Source: an uncultured Labedella sp.
Lineage (GTDB): Bacteria; Actinomycetota; Actinomycetes; Actinomycetales; Microbacteriaceae
Direction: 5' to 3'
DNA length: 8,858 nt
Assembly (NCBI GenBank): GCA_934636065.1
Contig: CAKTZW010000053.1
Location: 1 to 8,858, forward strand
Shown here: positions 1-6,907 of the stretch, piece by piece
Numbering within the stretch: the stretch's first letter is position 1
Layout of the letters: each line of letters starts with the position of its first letter
Made by a program: the position numbers and the translations under genes
The notes under the pieces: model-generated
Seen by the model: only the letters and a program-made list of their open reading frames with translations
What the model was told of the DNA's origin: nothing
Databases searched by the model: none

Positions 1-453
1 CACCGTGCGCAGCGTGCCGATGTTCTCAATGGACACCTCCAGCACGTCGCCCGGCTCGCCCTCGGGGAGCGGGACGGACAGGGTGAAGGTGTCGCGGAGA
101 CCATCGACGAGCGGGGTCTTCGCCGTGTACACGACCTCGGCCGTGTAGTCCGGGTCGGTCTCGGACGGCACCTCGGCGACGTCCCAGTTCGGGTTGACCG
201 TGGGCGTCACGGTGATGACGCCCTCCGGGATGGTGATGCGGACCTCGGTGGTCGGCGATCCGTCGCAGCCGTGCGGGACGGCGAAGGTGAGGTTCGCGTA
301 GGAGCCCGCGGCGGTCGTGTCGGGGGTGACGCCGACGTGCGCGTTCGCCGCGACGGGAACGGCGAGGGCCAGGGCGACTCCGATCGTCGCGCCGACGACG
401 ATGCGGCGGGTCGAACGGGTGCGGGCGGTGGTCGTGGTGGTGCTCGTGGTCAT
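1..453 (-). CDS. ycnI: YcnI-like (DUF1775) secreted copper-handling protein, partial
   Basis: The gene runs off the left edge; 151 codons are visible. The start ATG (451-453) has an AAGGA ribosome site at 460-464. Residues 1-37 form a signal peptide: an Arg/Thr-rich n-region, a hydrophobic core (VVGATIGVALALAVPVAA) and an ANA|H cleavage site. The mature protein therefore begins with His38, as in YcnI proteins, where the N-terminal His helps bind Cu(II). Next come family-typical stretches: VTPDTTAAGSYANLTFAVPH, GCDGSPTTEV, NPNWDV, VVYTAKTPL and DGLRDTFTLSVPLPEG. By family knowledge this is an extracytoplasmic copper protein; usual neighbours are CopC/CopD-type genes, none of which is visible here. 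Oddity: after PLPEGEPGDVLEV the frame reads SIENIGTLRTV. It does not give the expected YcnI FP-x-x-QTC continuation, and it resembles the end of fumarylacetoacetate hydrolase-family enzymes. The N-terminal assignment is firm; the last ~15 residues are suspect. Confidence 0.85.
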   Translation of the reverse strand, partial: MTTSTTTTTARTRSTRRIVVGATIGVALALAVPVAANAHVGVTPDTTAAGSYANLTFAVPHGCDGSPTTEVRITIPEGVITVTPTVNPNWDVAEVPSETDPDYTAEVVYTAKTPLVDGLRDTFTLSVPLPEGEPGDVLEVSIENIGTLRTV

Positions 454-546
454 GTCGTGTCCTTGATCTGGTGCCGCCCGAAAGCGGCGGAAGCATGCGG
501 AGGAGTCGCCGATCGGCGGGGACGCCGAGGCGGAGGTTCGCAGGCG

Positions 547-563
547 CCGCCCCTCGCGGGCGG
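547..563 (-). terminator. GC hairpin after the membrane-protein gene, possible weak terminator or processing site
   Basis: CCGCCC (547-552) pairs with GGGCGG (558-563) around a 5-nt loop, beginning 5 nt after the stop codon of the membrane-protein gene on the minus strand. There is no T-tract on the minus-strand exit side, so a classical intrinsic terminator is unlikely. It could reduce read-through into ycnI or stabilise the upstream message. The 115-bp spacer (454-568) otherwise holds only the ycnI ribosome site. Confidence 0.25.
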
Positions 564-568
564 TCACG

Positions 569-1189
569 CTACGACGCAGCGGGGATCAGGACAGGGGGAC
601 CGCGGTGTCGCAGCCCGCCGAGGAGCACGGCCGCCCGTGCGGGACGGAAGCCGCTGCCGTCCGGGCGGACGCGCGTCGGACGCGGTTCGGCGAGGACGGG
701 GAGGGCGGCGGCGGAACGGACGAGCGAGCGCACGAGCCGCGCGAGCGCGGCCGTCGCCACGGAGGACCTCTCGGCGAGGCGCAACGCGACGATCGTGACG
801 ACGGCGGCCACGAGGTGCGCGGCCAGCATGACGGGCTCGGTGTGCGCGTGCTCCGCTCCGGCCGTCACGGTGAGCGTCGTGGCCGCGCCGTGCCCGCCGT
901 GCCCGACCGAGCCACCCGGCGTTGCGACGACGTGCGCGCCGGGCGCGACGAGGGCGAACGTGCCGTGGAAGAGCGCTTGGGACGCGACGACAGCGGCGGA
1001 GACGCGAGGCCACGAGAAGCGCCGGCCGACGACGGCCGTGCACCAGCCGACGCTCGAGACGAAGGCGAGGGCGAGGAGCGGGGCGCCTGGGAAGGCGCCC
1101 CCACCGGCGGTGTGCGACAGCGCGGCGACCAGGGTCGCGATGCCGGCCGCGGCGGTGCCGCGGGCCAGGCGATGAGTGCGCGAGTGCAT
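569..1189 (-). CDS. His-rich multi-pass membrane protein upstream of ycnI
   Basis: A 206-residue protein that I cannot assign to a named family. About four hydrophobic segments are visible, near residues 13-25, 36-54, 63-82 and 119-137. Histidines are frequent in or next to the membrane segments and in the extramembrane loop: His26, His75, His86, His97 and His100 (GHGGHG), His114 and His116 (EHAHTE) and His125. The C-terminal tail (140-206) is basic and ends in a Gly/Pro-rich stretch (LRHRGPPVLIP). The start ATG (1187-1189) is chosen because GGAGGA (complement of 1202-1207) lies 12 nt upstream and the hydrophobic pattern begins directly after it. It is transcribed first and ycnI second, 115 nt downstream, so a shared role in copper or other metal handling is plausible. 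That role is inferred from neighbourhood and His content only. Coding is supported by long uninterrupted frame, GC3 bias and the ribosome site. Confidence 0.8.
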   Translation of the reverse strand: MHSRTHRLARGTAAAGIATLVAALSHTAGGGAFPGAPLLALAFVSSVGWCTAVVGRRFSWPRVSAAVVASQALFHGTFALVAPGAHVVATPGGSVGHGGHGAATTLTVTAGAEHAHTEPVMLAAHLVAAVVTIVALRLAERSSVATAALARLVRSLVRSAAALPVLAEPRPTRVRPDGSGFRPARAAVLLGGLRHRGPPVLIPAAS

Positions 1190-1214
1190 GATGGGCGGTG
1201 GTCCTCCGTCGTCA

Positions 1215-1220
1215 ACGCTA
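1215..1220 (-). promoter_or_regulatory. Putative -10 (TAGCGT) for the membrane protein/ycnI unit
   Basis: On the minus strand TAGCGT fits the actinobacterial TANNNT -10 pattern. It would place the transcription start near 1208, giving a ~20-nt leader that just contains the GGAGGA ribosome site (1202-1207). No good -35 is visible at 16-18 bp. The same hexamer occurs in front of the VOC gene at 6988. Confidence 0.4.
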
Positions 1221-1268
1221 TCGGTTCGGACGCACCCCGCCGTTCCGATGGCGTTCTCCGGGTCGGGC

Positions 1269-1297
1269 TTGCGCCCGGTTCCGCCGGACCCCAGCAT
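1269..1297 (+). promoter_or_regulatory. Putative promoter of the L,D-transpeptidase gene (leaderless)
   Basis: TTGCGC (1269-1274), a 17-bp spacer and CAGCAT (1292-1297) form a -35/-10 pair. The -10 ends exactly 6 nt before the GTG start at 1304, so transcription would begin at or within 1-2 nt of the start codon. No Shine-Dalgarno sequence precedes this GTG, which agrees with a leaderless message. Each hexamer alone is a moderate match; the support comes from the spacing. Confidence 0.4.
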
Positions 1298-1303
1298 GGA
1301 ATC

Positions 1304-2299
1304 GTGAGCGGGGGCGGAGCGGAGCACGACCGAGAGGCCGGTGGCGCGTCCGGCGCGGCATCGAGCAGTCCCGTCGACGATGGCGTCCTCGACGCTCCGG
1401 GGCGCGCCGGCGGTGCCCGGCGGTGGTGGATCGGCGCCCTCGCGGCCCTCGCCGTCGTGCTCCTCGTCGCGGGCATCGCGCTCGTGCGCCAGCTGACCGC
1501 CGAGCCGCCGCCCGTGGCCGCGACCGCCACGCCCACGCCCACGCCGACGACTCCCACGCCGACCCCCACCCCGACGCCGACCGGGCACCCGAGGGACGAG
1601 CGCGGGTACGACCTCGCCGGGCTCCCGACCGTCGACGTGTTCGCCGTCATCCCCCAGCTCCCCGTCGACGACGACCCGGCCGGTGGCACGACCGGGGAGG
1701 TGGCGCGACCCCTCCCCGCCGGCGCCGCCGTCTTCGCCGCCCCCGGCGACGCGCCCGTCGCGGCGCTGCCGCGCGACCTGCCGTACGAGGGGAGCATCGT
1801 CCCGATCGTCGAGCGCGAGGAGCACTGGGTCCGGGTGCTCCTCGTCGGGAGGTCGGGGCTGCCGTCGGGGGGCGTGTCCGGTCAGCTGACCGGGTGGATG
1901 CGGGCGGCCGACGTCGAGATCAGCCGACTCGATACGACGATCGAGGTGAGCCTGTCCGCGGGGACGATCGAGGTCGTCACCGGGGAGGCGCGTGAGCGCG
2001 TCCCCGGCACGTTCGCATGGGGCACCGAGGCGACGCCTACGCCGATCGGGCGCACGTTCGTGATGAGCGTGCGGACGGCGTCGTCGCTCGCCTACACGCG
2101 CGGACACCCCATCGTGTATCTCGCCGCGCAGTCGCCGACGCTGGACGGCTTCGGCGGGATCGACGTCGCCATCACGGCATTCCACTACCACGACGTGCAC
2201 GCCGGCCCGATCTCGAACGGATGCCTGCGCGTCGATGCCGACGCGATCGGGCGCCTGACCCAGGTCCCGCCCGGCACGACCGTCCTCATCCGCCCCTGA
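1304..2299 (+). CDS. Membrane-anchored L,D-transpeptidase (YkuD domain)
   Basis: A 331-residue protein predicted to form 3-3 peptidoglycan cross-links or attach proteins to the wall outside the membrane. Order of parts: a cytoplasmic Gly/Ala-rich tail (1-40), one membrane segment (about 41-61, WWIGALAALAVVLLVAG), a Pro/Thr linker (about 66-94) that could span the wall, a bacterial SH3-like region (about 133-205, with HWVRVLLV and GWMRAADVE), and the YkuD catalytic domain (about 210-331). The catalytic motif is SNGCLRVD with Cys307, preceded by FHYHDVHAG (His294, His296, His299) that can supply the catalytic His; the end (PPGTTVLIRP) is typical. The common SHGC reads SNGC here, a variant known in the family. 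GTG at 1304 is the only sensible start before the membrane segment: no in-frame ATG precedes the domain, and extension upstream would run antisense through the neighbouring gene. It is transcribed divergently from the His-rich membrane gene and followed by a strong hairpin. Confidence 0.9.
   Translation: MSGGGAEHDREAGGASGAASSSPVDDGVLDAPGRAGGARRWWIGALAALAVVLLVAGIALVRQLTAEPPPVAATATPTPTPTTPTPTPTPTPTGHPRDERGYDLAGLPTVDVFAVIPQLPVDDDPAGGTTGEVARPLPAGAAVFAAPGDAPVAALPRDLPYEGSIVPIVEREEHWVRVLLVGRSGLPSGGVSGQLTGWMRAADVEISRLDTTIEVSLSAGTIEVVTGEARERVPGTFAWGTEATPTPIGRTFVMSVRTASSLAYTRGHPIVYLAAQSPTLDGFGGIDVAITAFHYHDVHAGPISNGCLRVDADAIGRLTQVPPGTTVLIRP
1529..1582 (+). repeat. Low-complexity Pro/Thr-coding tract
   Basis: Repeats of the 6-nt pattern ACGCCC/ACGCCG encode alternating Thr-Pro inside the L,D-transpeptidase linker (residues ~76-93). 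Such a tract can change length by slippage in multiples of two residues without breaking the frame. It is a linker, not a separate element. Confidence 0.8.
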
Positions 2300-2304
2300 G
2301 GGGA

Positions 2305-2356
2305 TATGAAAACGGAGATGGTGCATGTAACGACGTGCACCATCTCCGTTTTCATA
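2305..2356. terminator. Long perfect hairpin, probable bidirectional terminator
   Basis: Arms 2305-2325 and 2336-2356 are perfect 21-nt inverted repeats. The pairing continues inward through a G-T wobble and two more pairs to an AACG tetraloop (2329-2332). It starts 6 nt after the stop codon of the L,D-transpeptidase. The arms carry AAAA near the left end and TTTT near the right end, so either strand gives a stem with a U-run on its 3' side, as in bidirectional intrinsic terminators. The U-run is within the stem, and the sequence after it (CATACATG) is not T-rich. It would end the transpeptidase transcript and could also stop read-through from galE, which would otherwise run antisense through the 2440-2742 gene. 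The arms are clearly richer in A/T than the surroundings, so a dispersed repeat is an alternative. Confidence 0.65.
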
Positions 2357-2387
2357 CATGCAGGAGGGAGTGTCGGTGGGGACTTCG

Positions 2388-2393
2388 TAGGAT
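2388..2393 (+). promoter_or_regulatory. Putative -10 (TAGGAT) for the 2440-2742 gene
   Basis: TAGGAT fits TANNNT and would start transcription near 2400, giving a ~40-nt leader that includes the GGAG ribosome site at 2431-2434. No convincing -35 is seen about 17 bp upstream. Confidence 0.35.
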
Positions 2394-2439
2394 CGAGCAC
2401 GCGCAGGCCGGAGCGCTCCTCGACCCTCACGGAGCCCCC

Positions 2440-2742
2440 ATGCCGCCGCCGAAGCCCATCCGCATCTCGCGGGTGGAATGGGTGTGCATGCGCAACGACC
2501 CGGTCCTCCCGAAGGCCGTCATCCGGCTCGTGACCGTGCGTCCGCGCCGGGGGGACGAGGAGGGGCCGCCGTGCGAGCGCTACCGCGTCGTCACGTGGGC
2601 GCCGGATTCTCACGACCGATTGCTCATCGGCTATTTCGCGACTCTCGGCGAGGCGAACGCCGCCGTGCGCTACGACATCCCGAATCCGACGACGGTCGTC
2701 TCGGGGCATGCCGCTTTCGGCATGTACGGTCGCGCGAGGTGA
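2440..2742 (+). CDS. Small protein of unknown function (100 aa)
   Basis: I do not recognise this protein. It starts with ATG 5 nt after a GGAG ribosome site (2431-2434). The sequence is soluble in character, with no signal peptide or membrane segment, and contains plausible beta-strand stretches (IRISRVEWVCM, AVIRLVTVR, RYRVVTWAP, DRLLIGYFATL). There is a short Ala-rich helix (GEANAAVRY) and a C-terminal tail with GHAAFGMYGRAR. It has one Cys at residue 16 and one near residue 45 (PPCERY). Coding is supported by the ribosome site, a -10 element, balanced amino-acid use unlike the Arg-rich shadow frames, and its fit between a terminator and a convergent gene. It ends 9 nt before the stop of galE, tail to tail. 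Confidence 0.7.
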   Translation: MPPPKPIRISRVEWVCMRNDPVLPKAVIRLVTVRPRRGDEEGPPCERYRVVTWAPDSHDRLLIGYFATLGEANAAVRYDIPNPTTVVSGHAAFGMYGRAR

Positions 2743-2751
2743 GGCGCCGGG

Positions 2752-3714
2752 TCAGGCACCCGAGCGGGCGGCCTCCCATGCGCTTGCGATCATCTCGTCG
2801 AGCGAGTACCGCATCCGCCAGTCGAGGTCGCGAGCGGCGAGCTCGCCGCTCGCCACGATCCGGGCGGGATCGCCGGGGCGACGCTCGCGGATCTCCGGCT
2901 GGAAGTCCGTTCCCGTGACGCGCGCGACGCCGTCCATGATCTGCCGCACGGACACGCCGTCGCCGCTCCCGAGGTTGTAGACGCGCTCGAGGGGGTCGCC
3001 GGCCGTCAGCCGCTCCGCCGCGCGCACGTGGGCCTCCGCGATGTCGCCGACGTGGACGTAGTCGCGCACGCACGTCCCGTCCGGCGTCGGGTAGTCGTCG
3101 CCGTTGATCCGCGGGGTGCGGCCCTCGGCGAGCGCCGTGAAGACGAGCGGGAACAGGTTGTGCGGGCTGGTGTCGCGCAGGTCCGGTGTGGCGGACCCGA
3201 CGACGTTGAAGTAGCGCAGGCTCGTGTGGAGCAGGCCGGTCGCGATGCCCTGATCGCGGAGCAGCCACTCTCCGATGAGTTTGGACTCGCCGTAGGGGGA
3301 TTGGGGATGCGTGGGCGTCGACTCGGTGACGAGGTCGACGTCGGGTGTGCCGTACACCGCGGCGCTCGACGAGAACACGATCCGCGTCACGCCGGCGCGC
3401 TGCGCGGCCGCGAGCAGGTTCGTCGTCGCCGTGACGTTCTGCTCGTAGGTGTGCACGGGCTTCGCGACCGATTCGCCCGCGTACTTGTACCCGGCGATGT
3501 GCACGATGCCCTCGAAGCGGTACTCCGCGAAGACGCGGTCGAGCAGGGCGACGTCGAGGAGCGTCCCCTCGACGAAGTCCTGCTCGGGCGCGATGAACGA
3601 GCGGTGGCCGCTCGAGAGGTCATCGAGCACGACGGTCGGAATGCCCGCGGCGGTGAACGCGCGCACCACGTGCGATCCGATGTATCCGGCGCCGCCGGTG
3701 ACCAGCCATGTCAT
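2752..3714 (-). CDS. galE: UDP-glucose 4-epimerase
   Basis: A 320-residue cytoplasmic enzyme that interconverts UDP-galactose and UDP-glucose with bound NAD, closing the Leloir pathway. It is an extended short-chain dehydrogenase. The NAD-binding GGAGYIG lies at residues 7-13, with DDLSSGH at 31-37. Further motifs are HIAGYKYAGESV (72-83), where many GalE have H-x-A-x-x-K-x-V, SSSAAVYG (115-122), the catalytic YGESK (Tyr141, Lys145), LRYFNVVGS (166-174), and the later PDGTCVRDYVHVGDIAEAH substrate-side motif. Length is close to the usual 325-340. Start ATG (3712-3714) is preceded by AGGA about 5 nt upstream. It is the last gene of galT-galK-galE, 69 bp after galK. A 16-codon frame in that spacer ends in an ATGA overlap with this start, which could couple translation. 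Confidence 0.96.
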   Translation of the reverse strand: MTWLVTGGAGYIGSHVVRAFTAAGIPTVVLDDLSSGHRSFIAPEQDFVEGTLLDVALLDRVFAEYRFEGIVHIAGYKYAGESVAKPVHTYEQNVTATTNLLAAAQRAGVTRIVFSSSAAVYGTPDVDLVTESTPTHPQSPYGESKLIGEWLLRDQGIATGLLHTSLRYFNVVGSATPDLRDTSPHNLFPLVFTALAEGRTPRINGDDYPTPDGTCVRDYVHVGDIAEAHVRAAERLTAGDPLERVYNLGSGDGVSVRQIMDGVARVTGTDFQPEIRERRPGDPARIVASGELAARDLDWRMRYSLDEMIASAWEAARSGA

Positions 3715-3761
3715 GTCGTCCTCGTCCCGCTCGTCCGCTTCATCCCGCTCGTCCGTGTCAT
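3711..3761 (-). CDS. Possible 16-residue peptide overlapping the galE start
   Basis: On the minus strand ATG at 3759-3761 opens a frame encoding MTRTSGMKRTSGTRTT, whose TGA (3711-3713) overlaps the galE ATG as ATGA. The peptide is itself repetitive because it is made by the 18-nt tandem repeat. Its only upstream purine run is GAGGGA, rather distant. It could serve to hand ribosomes from galK to galE rather than make a functional peptide, or be chance. No homology can be claimed. Confidence 0.25.
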   Translation of the reverse strand: MTRTSGMKRTSGTRTT

Positions 3762-3770
3762 CCCGCTCGT
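3728..3770. repeat. 18-bp tandem repeat in the galK-galE spacer
   Basis: Two units, 3728-3745 (CGCTCGTCCGCTTCATCC) and 3746-3763 (CGCTCGTCCGTGTCATCC), differ at two positions. A partial third copy follows from 3764. On the transcript each full unit yields a GGGATGA string, an ATG with adjacent stop-like TGA. The unit is a multiple of three, so copy-number change would not shift a frame running through it. The spacer (3715-3783) is otherwise featureless. Confidence 0.8.
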
Positions 3771-3783
3771 TCCCTCGTGCACG

Positions 3784-4949
<1,166 letters not shown>

Positions 4950-4953
<4 letters not shown>

Positions 4954-6065
4954 CGCACGGCCTCCTTCCACGCGGCCGCCTGGGCCTCCGGCAGGATGTC
5001 GCCGATGAACGCACCCATCGCGCTCTCCGAGCCGGCGAGGTACTTGAGCCGCGCGGGCGCCCGGCGCGGCGAGGTGATCTGCAGCGTGAGGCGGATGTCG
5101 CGGTGCCGGCGGACCGGCGCCTGGTGCCACGCGGCGATGTAGGGGGTCGGATCGCCGTAGATCGCGTCGATGCCCTGCAGGAGACGCGGCAGCAGTTCGG
5201 CGAGCTCGGCGCGCTCCGCGGAATCGGTCTCCGCGAGGTCGGCGATGTGACGGTGCGGCATCACATGGAGCTCGAGCGGCCAGCGCGCGGCGAAGGGCAC
5301 GAAGGCGCTCCACCGCTCGCCCCGCGCGATGAGCCGCTCGGACGCGGACTCGAAAGCCAGGATCTCGTCGAAGAGTCCCGGACCGTGCCTCTCGACGGAG
5401 TCGATGAGCCGCCTCGTGCGCGGCGTGATGTACGGGTAGCCGTAGATTTGGCCGTGCGGGTGCCTCAGGGTGACTCCGATCGCCTCGCCGCGGTTCTCGA
5501 ACGGGAAGACCTGCTCGATGCCGGGCATGTCGGAGAGGGCTGCGGTGCGGTCGGCCCAGGCTTCGACGACGGTCCGCAGCCGTGCGGGGCTCTGGCTGCC
5601 GAGCGATCCCTCGTGCTCGGGGCTGAAGCACACGACCTCGCAGCGGCCGACCGCGGCCCGGGTCCGGCCGATGGGCGCGTCGCCGATGTCCGTGGCGTCG
5701 TCGATGTCGTCCCCGGTTGCGGGTCCGAAAGAGGGGGAGCGGTTCTCGAAGACGGCGACGTCGTAGCGGTCGGGCACCTCCGAGGGGTTCGACGGGCTCG
5801 CCGGCGCGAGCGGATCGAGGTCCGCCGGGGGGAGGAACACGCGGTTCTGTCGCGCCGCGGCGATCGAGACCCACTCGCCGGTGAGCGCGTCGTGTCGCAT
5901 GGTGGCCGTCTCCGGCCGGGGATCGAGGGTCCGGGCGTCTCGAGCACGGTCGGCGGGCAGGGCGGAACCCGCGTCGTCGTAGTAGAAGAGCGCGCGACCG
6001 TCGGCGAGGGTGTCGTCCCGTCGGACGACGCCGTCCGACAGCGCGAGGGAGGGGAGAGCAGGCAT
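4950..6065 (-). CDS. galT: Galactose-1-phosphate uridylyltransferase
   Basis: A 371-residue enzyme that transfers UMP from UDP-glucose to galactose-1-phosphate. The active site HPHGQ is present (His202-Pro-His204-Gly-Gln206), preceded by the family's FENRGEAIGVTLR. RYDVAVFENRSPSF (100-113) and CFSPEH (146-151) are typical of the N-terminal half. ELHVMPHRH (265-273), WHQAPV and KYLAGSE belong to the C-terminal half of the HIT-like fold. Where many homologues have a zinc-binding C-P-x-C after the LPP motif, this protein reads LPPADLDPLAPA (78-89), so the structural metal site looks absent. ATG at 6063-6065 is preferred over an in-frame TTG at 6095, because the latter would lie in the operator region and add ten unlike residues. 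There is no ribosome site before the ATG, and a -10-like CAATAT ends 6 nt upstream, so the mRNA is probably leaderless. First gene of the operon. Confidence 0.96.
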
Positions 6066-6109
6066 ACTTGCATATTGACAAGGAAACGCAAGCAAAGCAA
6101 GGTGATGCC
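6066..6109. promoter_or_regulatory. Divergent galT/deoR control region with putative operator
   Basis: This 44-bp gap is markedly A/T-richer than its surroundings. On the minus strand TTGCTT (6095-6100), 17 bp and CAATAT (6072-6077) form a promoter whose -10 ends 6 nt before the galT ATG. On the plus strand CATATT (6071-6076) could be the deoR -10, so the two promoters would overlap; TTGACA at 6075-6080 is also on this strand but lacks a partner at 17 bp. Possible operator elements are CTTGC (6067-6071) inverted against GCAAG (6088-6092), and three GCAAR copies at 6088, 6092 and 6097. DeoR-family proteins commonly bind short repeated A-rich units. The deoR ribosome site AAGGTGA lies at 6099-6105. 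Confidence 0.55.
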
Positions 6110-6907
6110 ATGAGCGGAGTCGAGACCGGAGCGCCCCCGGCGGAGGTGCGTCGCGCCCGCGTCCTCGCTCTCGTGACCGAACGCGGCTTCGTCCGCGTCT
6201 CGGACCTCGGCGACGCCTTCGGCGTCTCGGACGTGACTATTCGAGGAGATCTCGACGCCCTCGCGTCGGCCGGCTCCGTCCGTCGCGTGCACGGGGGAGC
6301 GGTCGCGAGCGTCGGTCCGTCCGCCGAGCCGTCCTTCGAGCAGGCGTCGGACTCGTTCGCCGCGGAGAAGGCGGCCATCGGGGCGCACGTCGCCGGCCTC
6401 GTCTCCTCCGGTCAGAGCGTGTTCCTCGATGTCGGGACGACGACGAACGCCGTGGCCGTCGCGCTCGGGGCGCGCGACGATCTCGAGGACGTCGTCGTCA
6501 TGACGAACGGCCTCACGATCGCCCTGGCGCTCGAACGCACGATCCCGCGCTTCACCGTCATCGTCACGGGCGGGGCCCTCCGTCCGCTGCAGCATTCGCT
6601 CGTCAACCCGATGGCCCTCCGGCTCTTCGACGGGCTGCACGCCGACCTCGCCATCATCGGCTGCAACGGCGTCCACCCGGAGGCCGGCGTCACGAACGTC
6701 AACCTGCCGGAGGCCGAGGTGAAGCGCGCGATGGTGGAGCGGGCGGGTCGGACGATCGTCGTGGCCGACGGATCCAAGCTCGGCAACGTGCACCTCGGGC
6801 GCATCGCCCGACTCTCCGAGGTCGACGGTCTCGTGACGGGCGCGTCGGCGCCGGTCGGCGCGCTCGCCGAGTTCGACGCCGTCGGCCTCGCGGTCTCCCG
6901 GGTCTGA
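6110..6907 (+). CDS. DeoR-family transcriptional regulator, probable galactose operon regulator
   Basis: A 265-residue regulator. The N-terminal winged helix-turn-helix (about residues 14-65) reads RRARVLALVTERGFVRVSDL, then FGVSDVTIRGDLDAL, then RVHGGAV. This is the DeoR signature, with Gly in place of the usual second Arg of TIRRDL. The C-terminal DeoR sensor domain (about 82-250) is an isomerase-like fold that usually binds a phosphorylated sugar. It shows FLDVGTTTNAVA (105-116), VVMTNGL, VTGGALRP, IIGCNGVHPEAGVTN, the KRAMVERAG helix and VADGSKLG. The start ATG at 6110 follows AAGGTGA by 4 nt; the in-frame TTG at 6068 would overlap the operator and galT start and is disfavoured. Divergence from galT across 44 bp suggests it represses the gal operon and itself, released by galactose-1-phosphate or a related sugar phosphate. 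Ligand and direction of control are inferred. Confidence 0.92.
   Translation: MSGVETGAPPAEVRRARVLALVTERGFVRVSDLGDAFGVSDVTIRGDLDALASAGSVRRVHGGAVASVGPSAEPSFEQASDSFAAEKAAIGAHVAGLVSSGQSVFLDVGTTTNAVAVALGARDDLEDVVVMTNGLTIALALERTIPRFTVIVTGGALRPLQHSLVNPMALRLFDGLHADLAIIGCNGVHPEAGVTNVNLPEAEVKRAMVERAGRTIVVADGSKLGNVHLGRIARLSEVDGLVTGASAPVGALAEFDAVGLAVSRV

Noticed and set aside
605..1303. In-frame upstream extension of the L,D-transpeptidase to give a 564-residue protein
   Set aside because: The extension is Arg/Gly/Glu-rich antisense of the His-rich membrane gene and would place the membrane segment in the middle of the protein; GTG 1304 has fitting promoter spacing.
1190..2359. Long minus-strand open frame continuing upstream of the membrane-protein gene, antisense to the transpeptidase
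   Set aside because: Open only because of high GC; composition is Arg/Asp/Gly-rich without domains, and the ATG at 1189 has its own GGAGGA site.
2362..2390. Six-codon leader frame (GTG 2370 to TAG 2388) after a perfect AGGAGG
   Set aside because: The ribosome-site spacing is only 2 nt for the first GTG, and its stop overlaps the proposed -10 of the next gene, so it would not be on that transcript. Probably chance.
6066..6095. Alternative TTG start of galT adding ten residues
   Set aside because: No ribosome site, it would cover the divergent control region, and the added residues do not resemble GalT N-termini.
6068..6109. Alternative TTG start of the DeoR regulator
   Set aside because: The ATG at 6110 has AAGGTGA at proper distance, while the TTG start would overlap the galT promoter.
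5103..6113. 336-codon plus-strand open frame across galT
   Set aside because: Antisense shadow of galT with Arg/Gly/Asp-rich composition.
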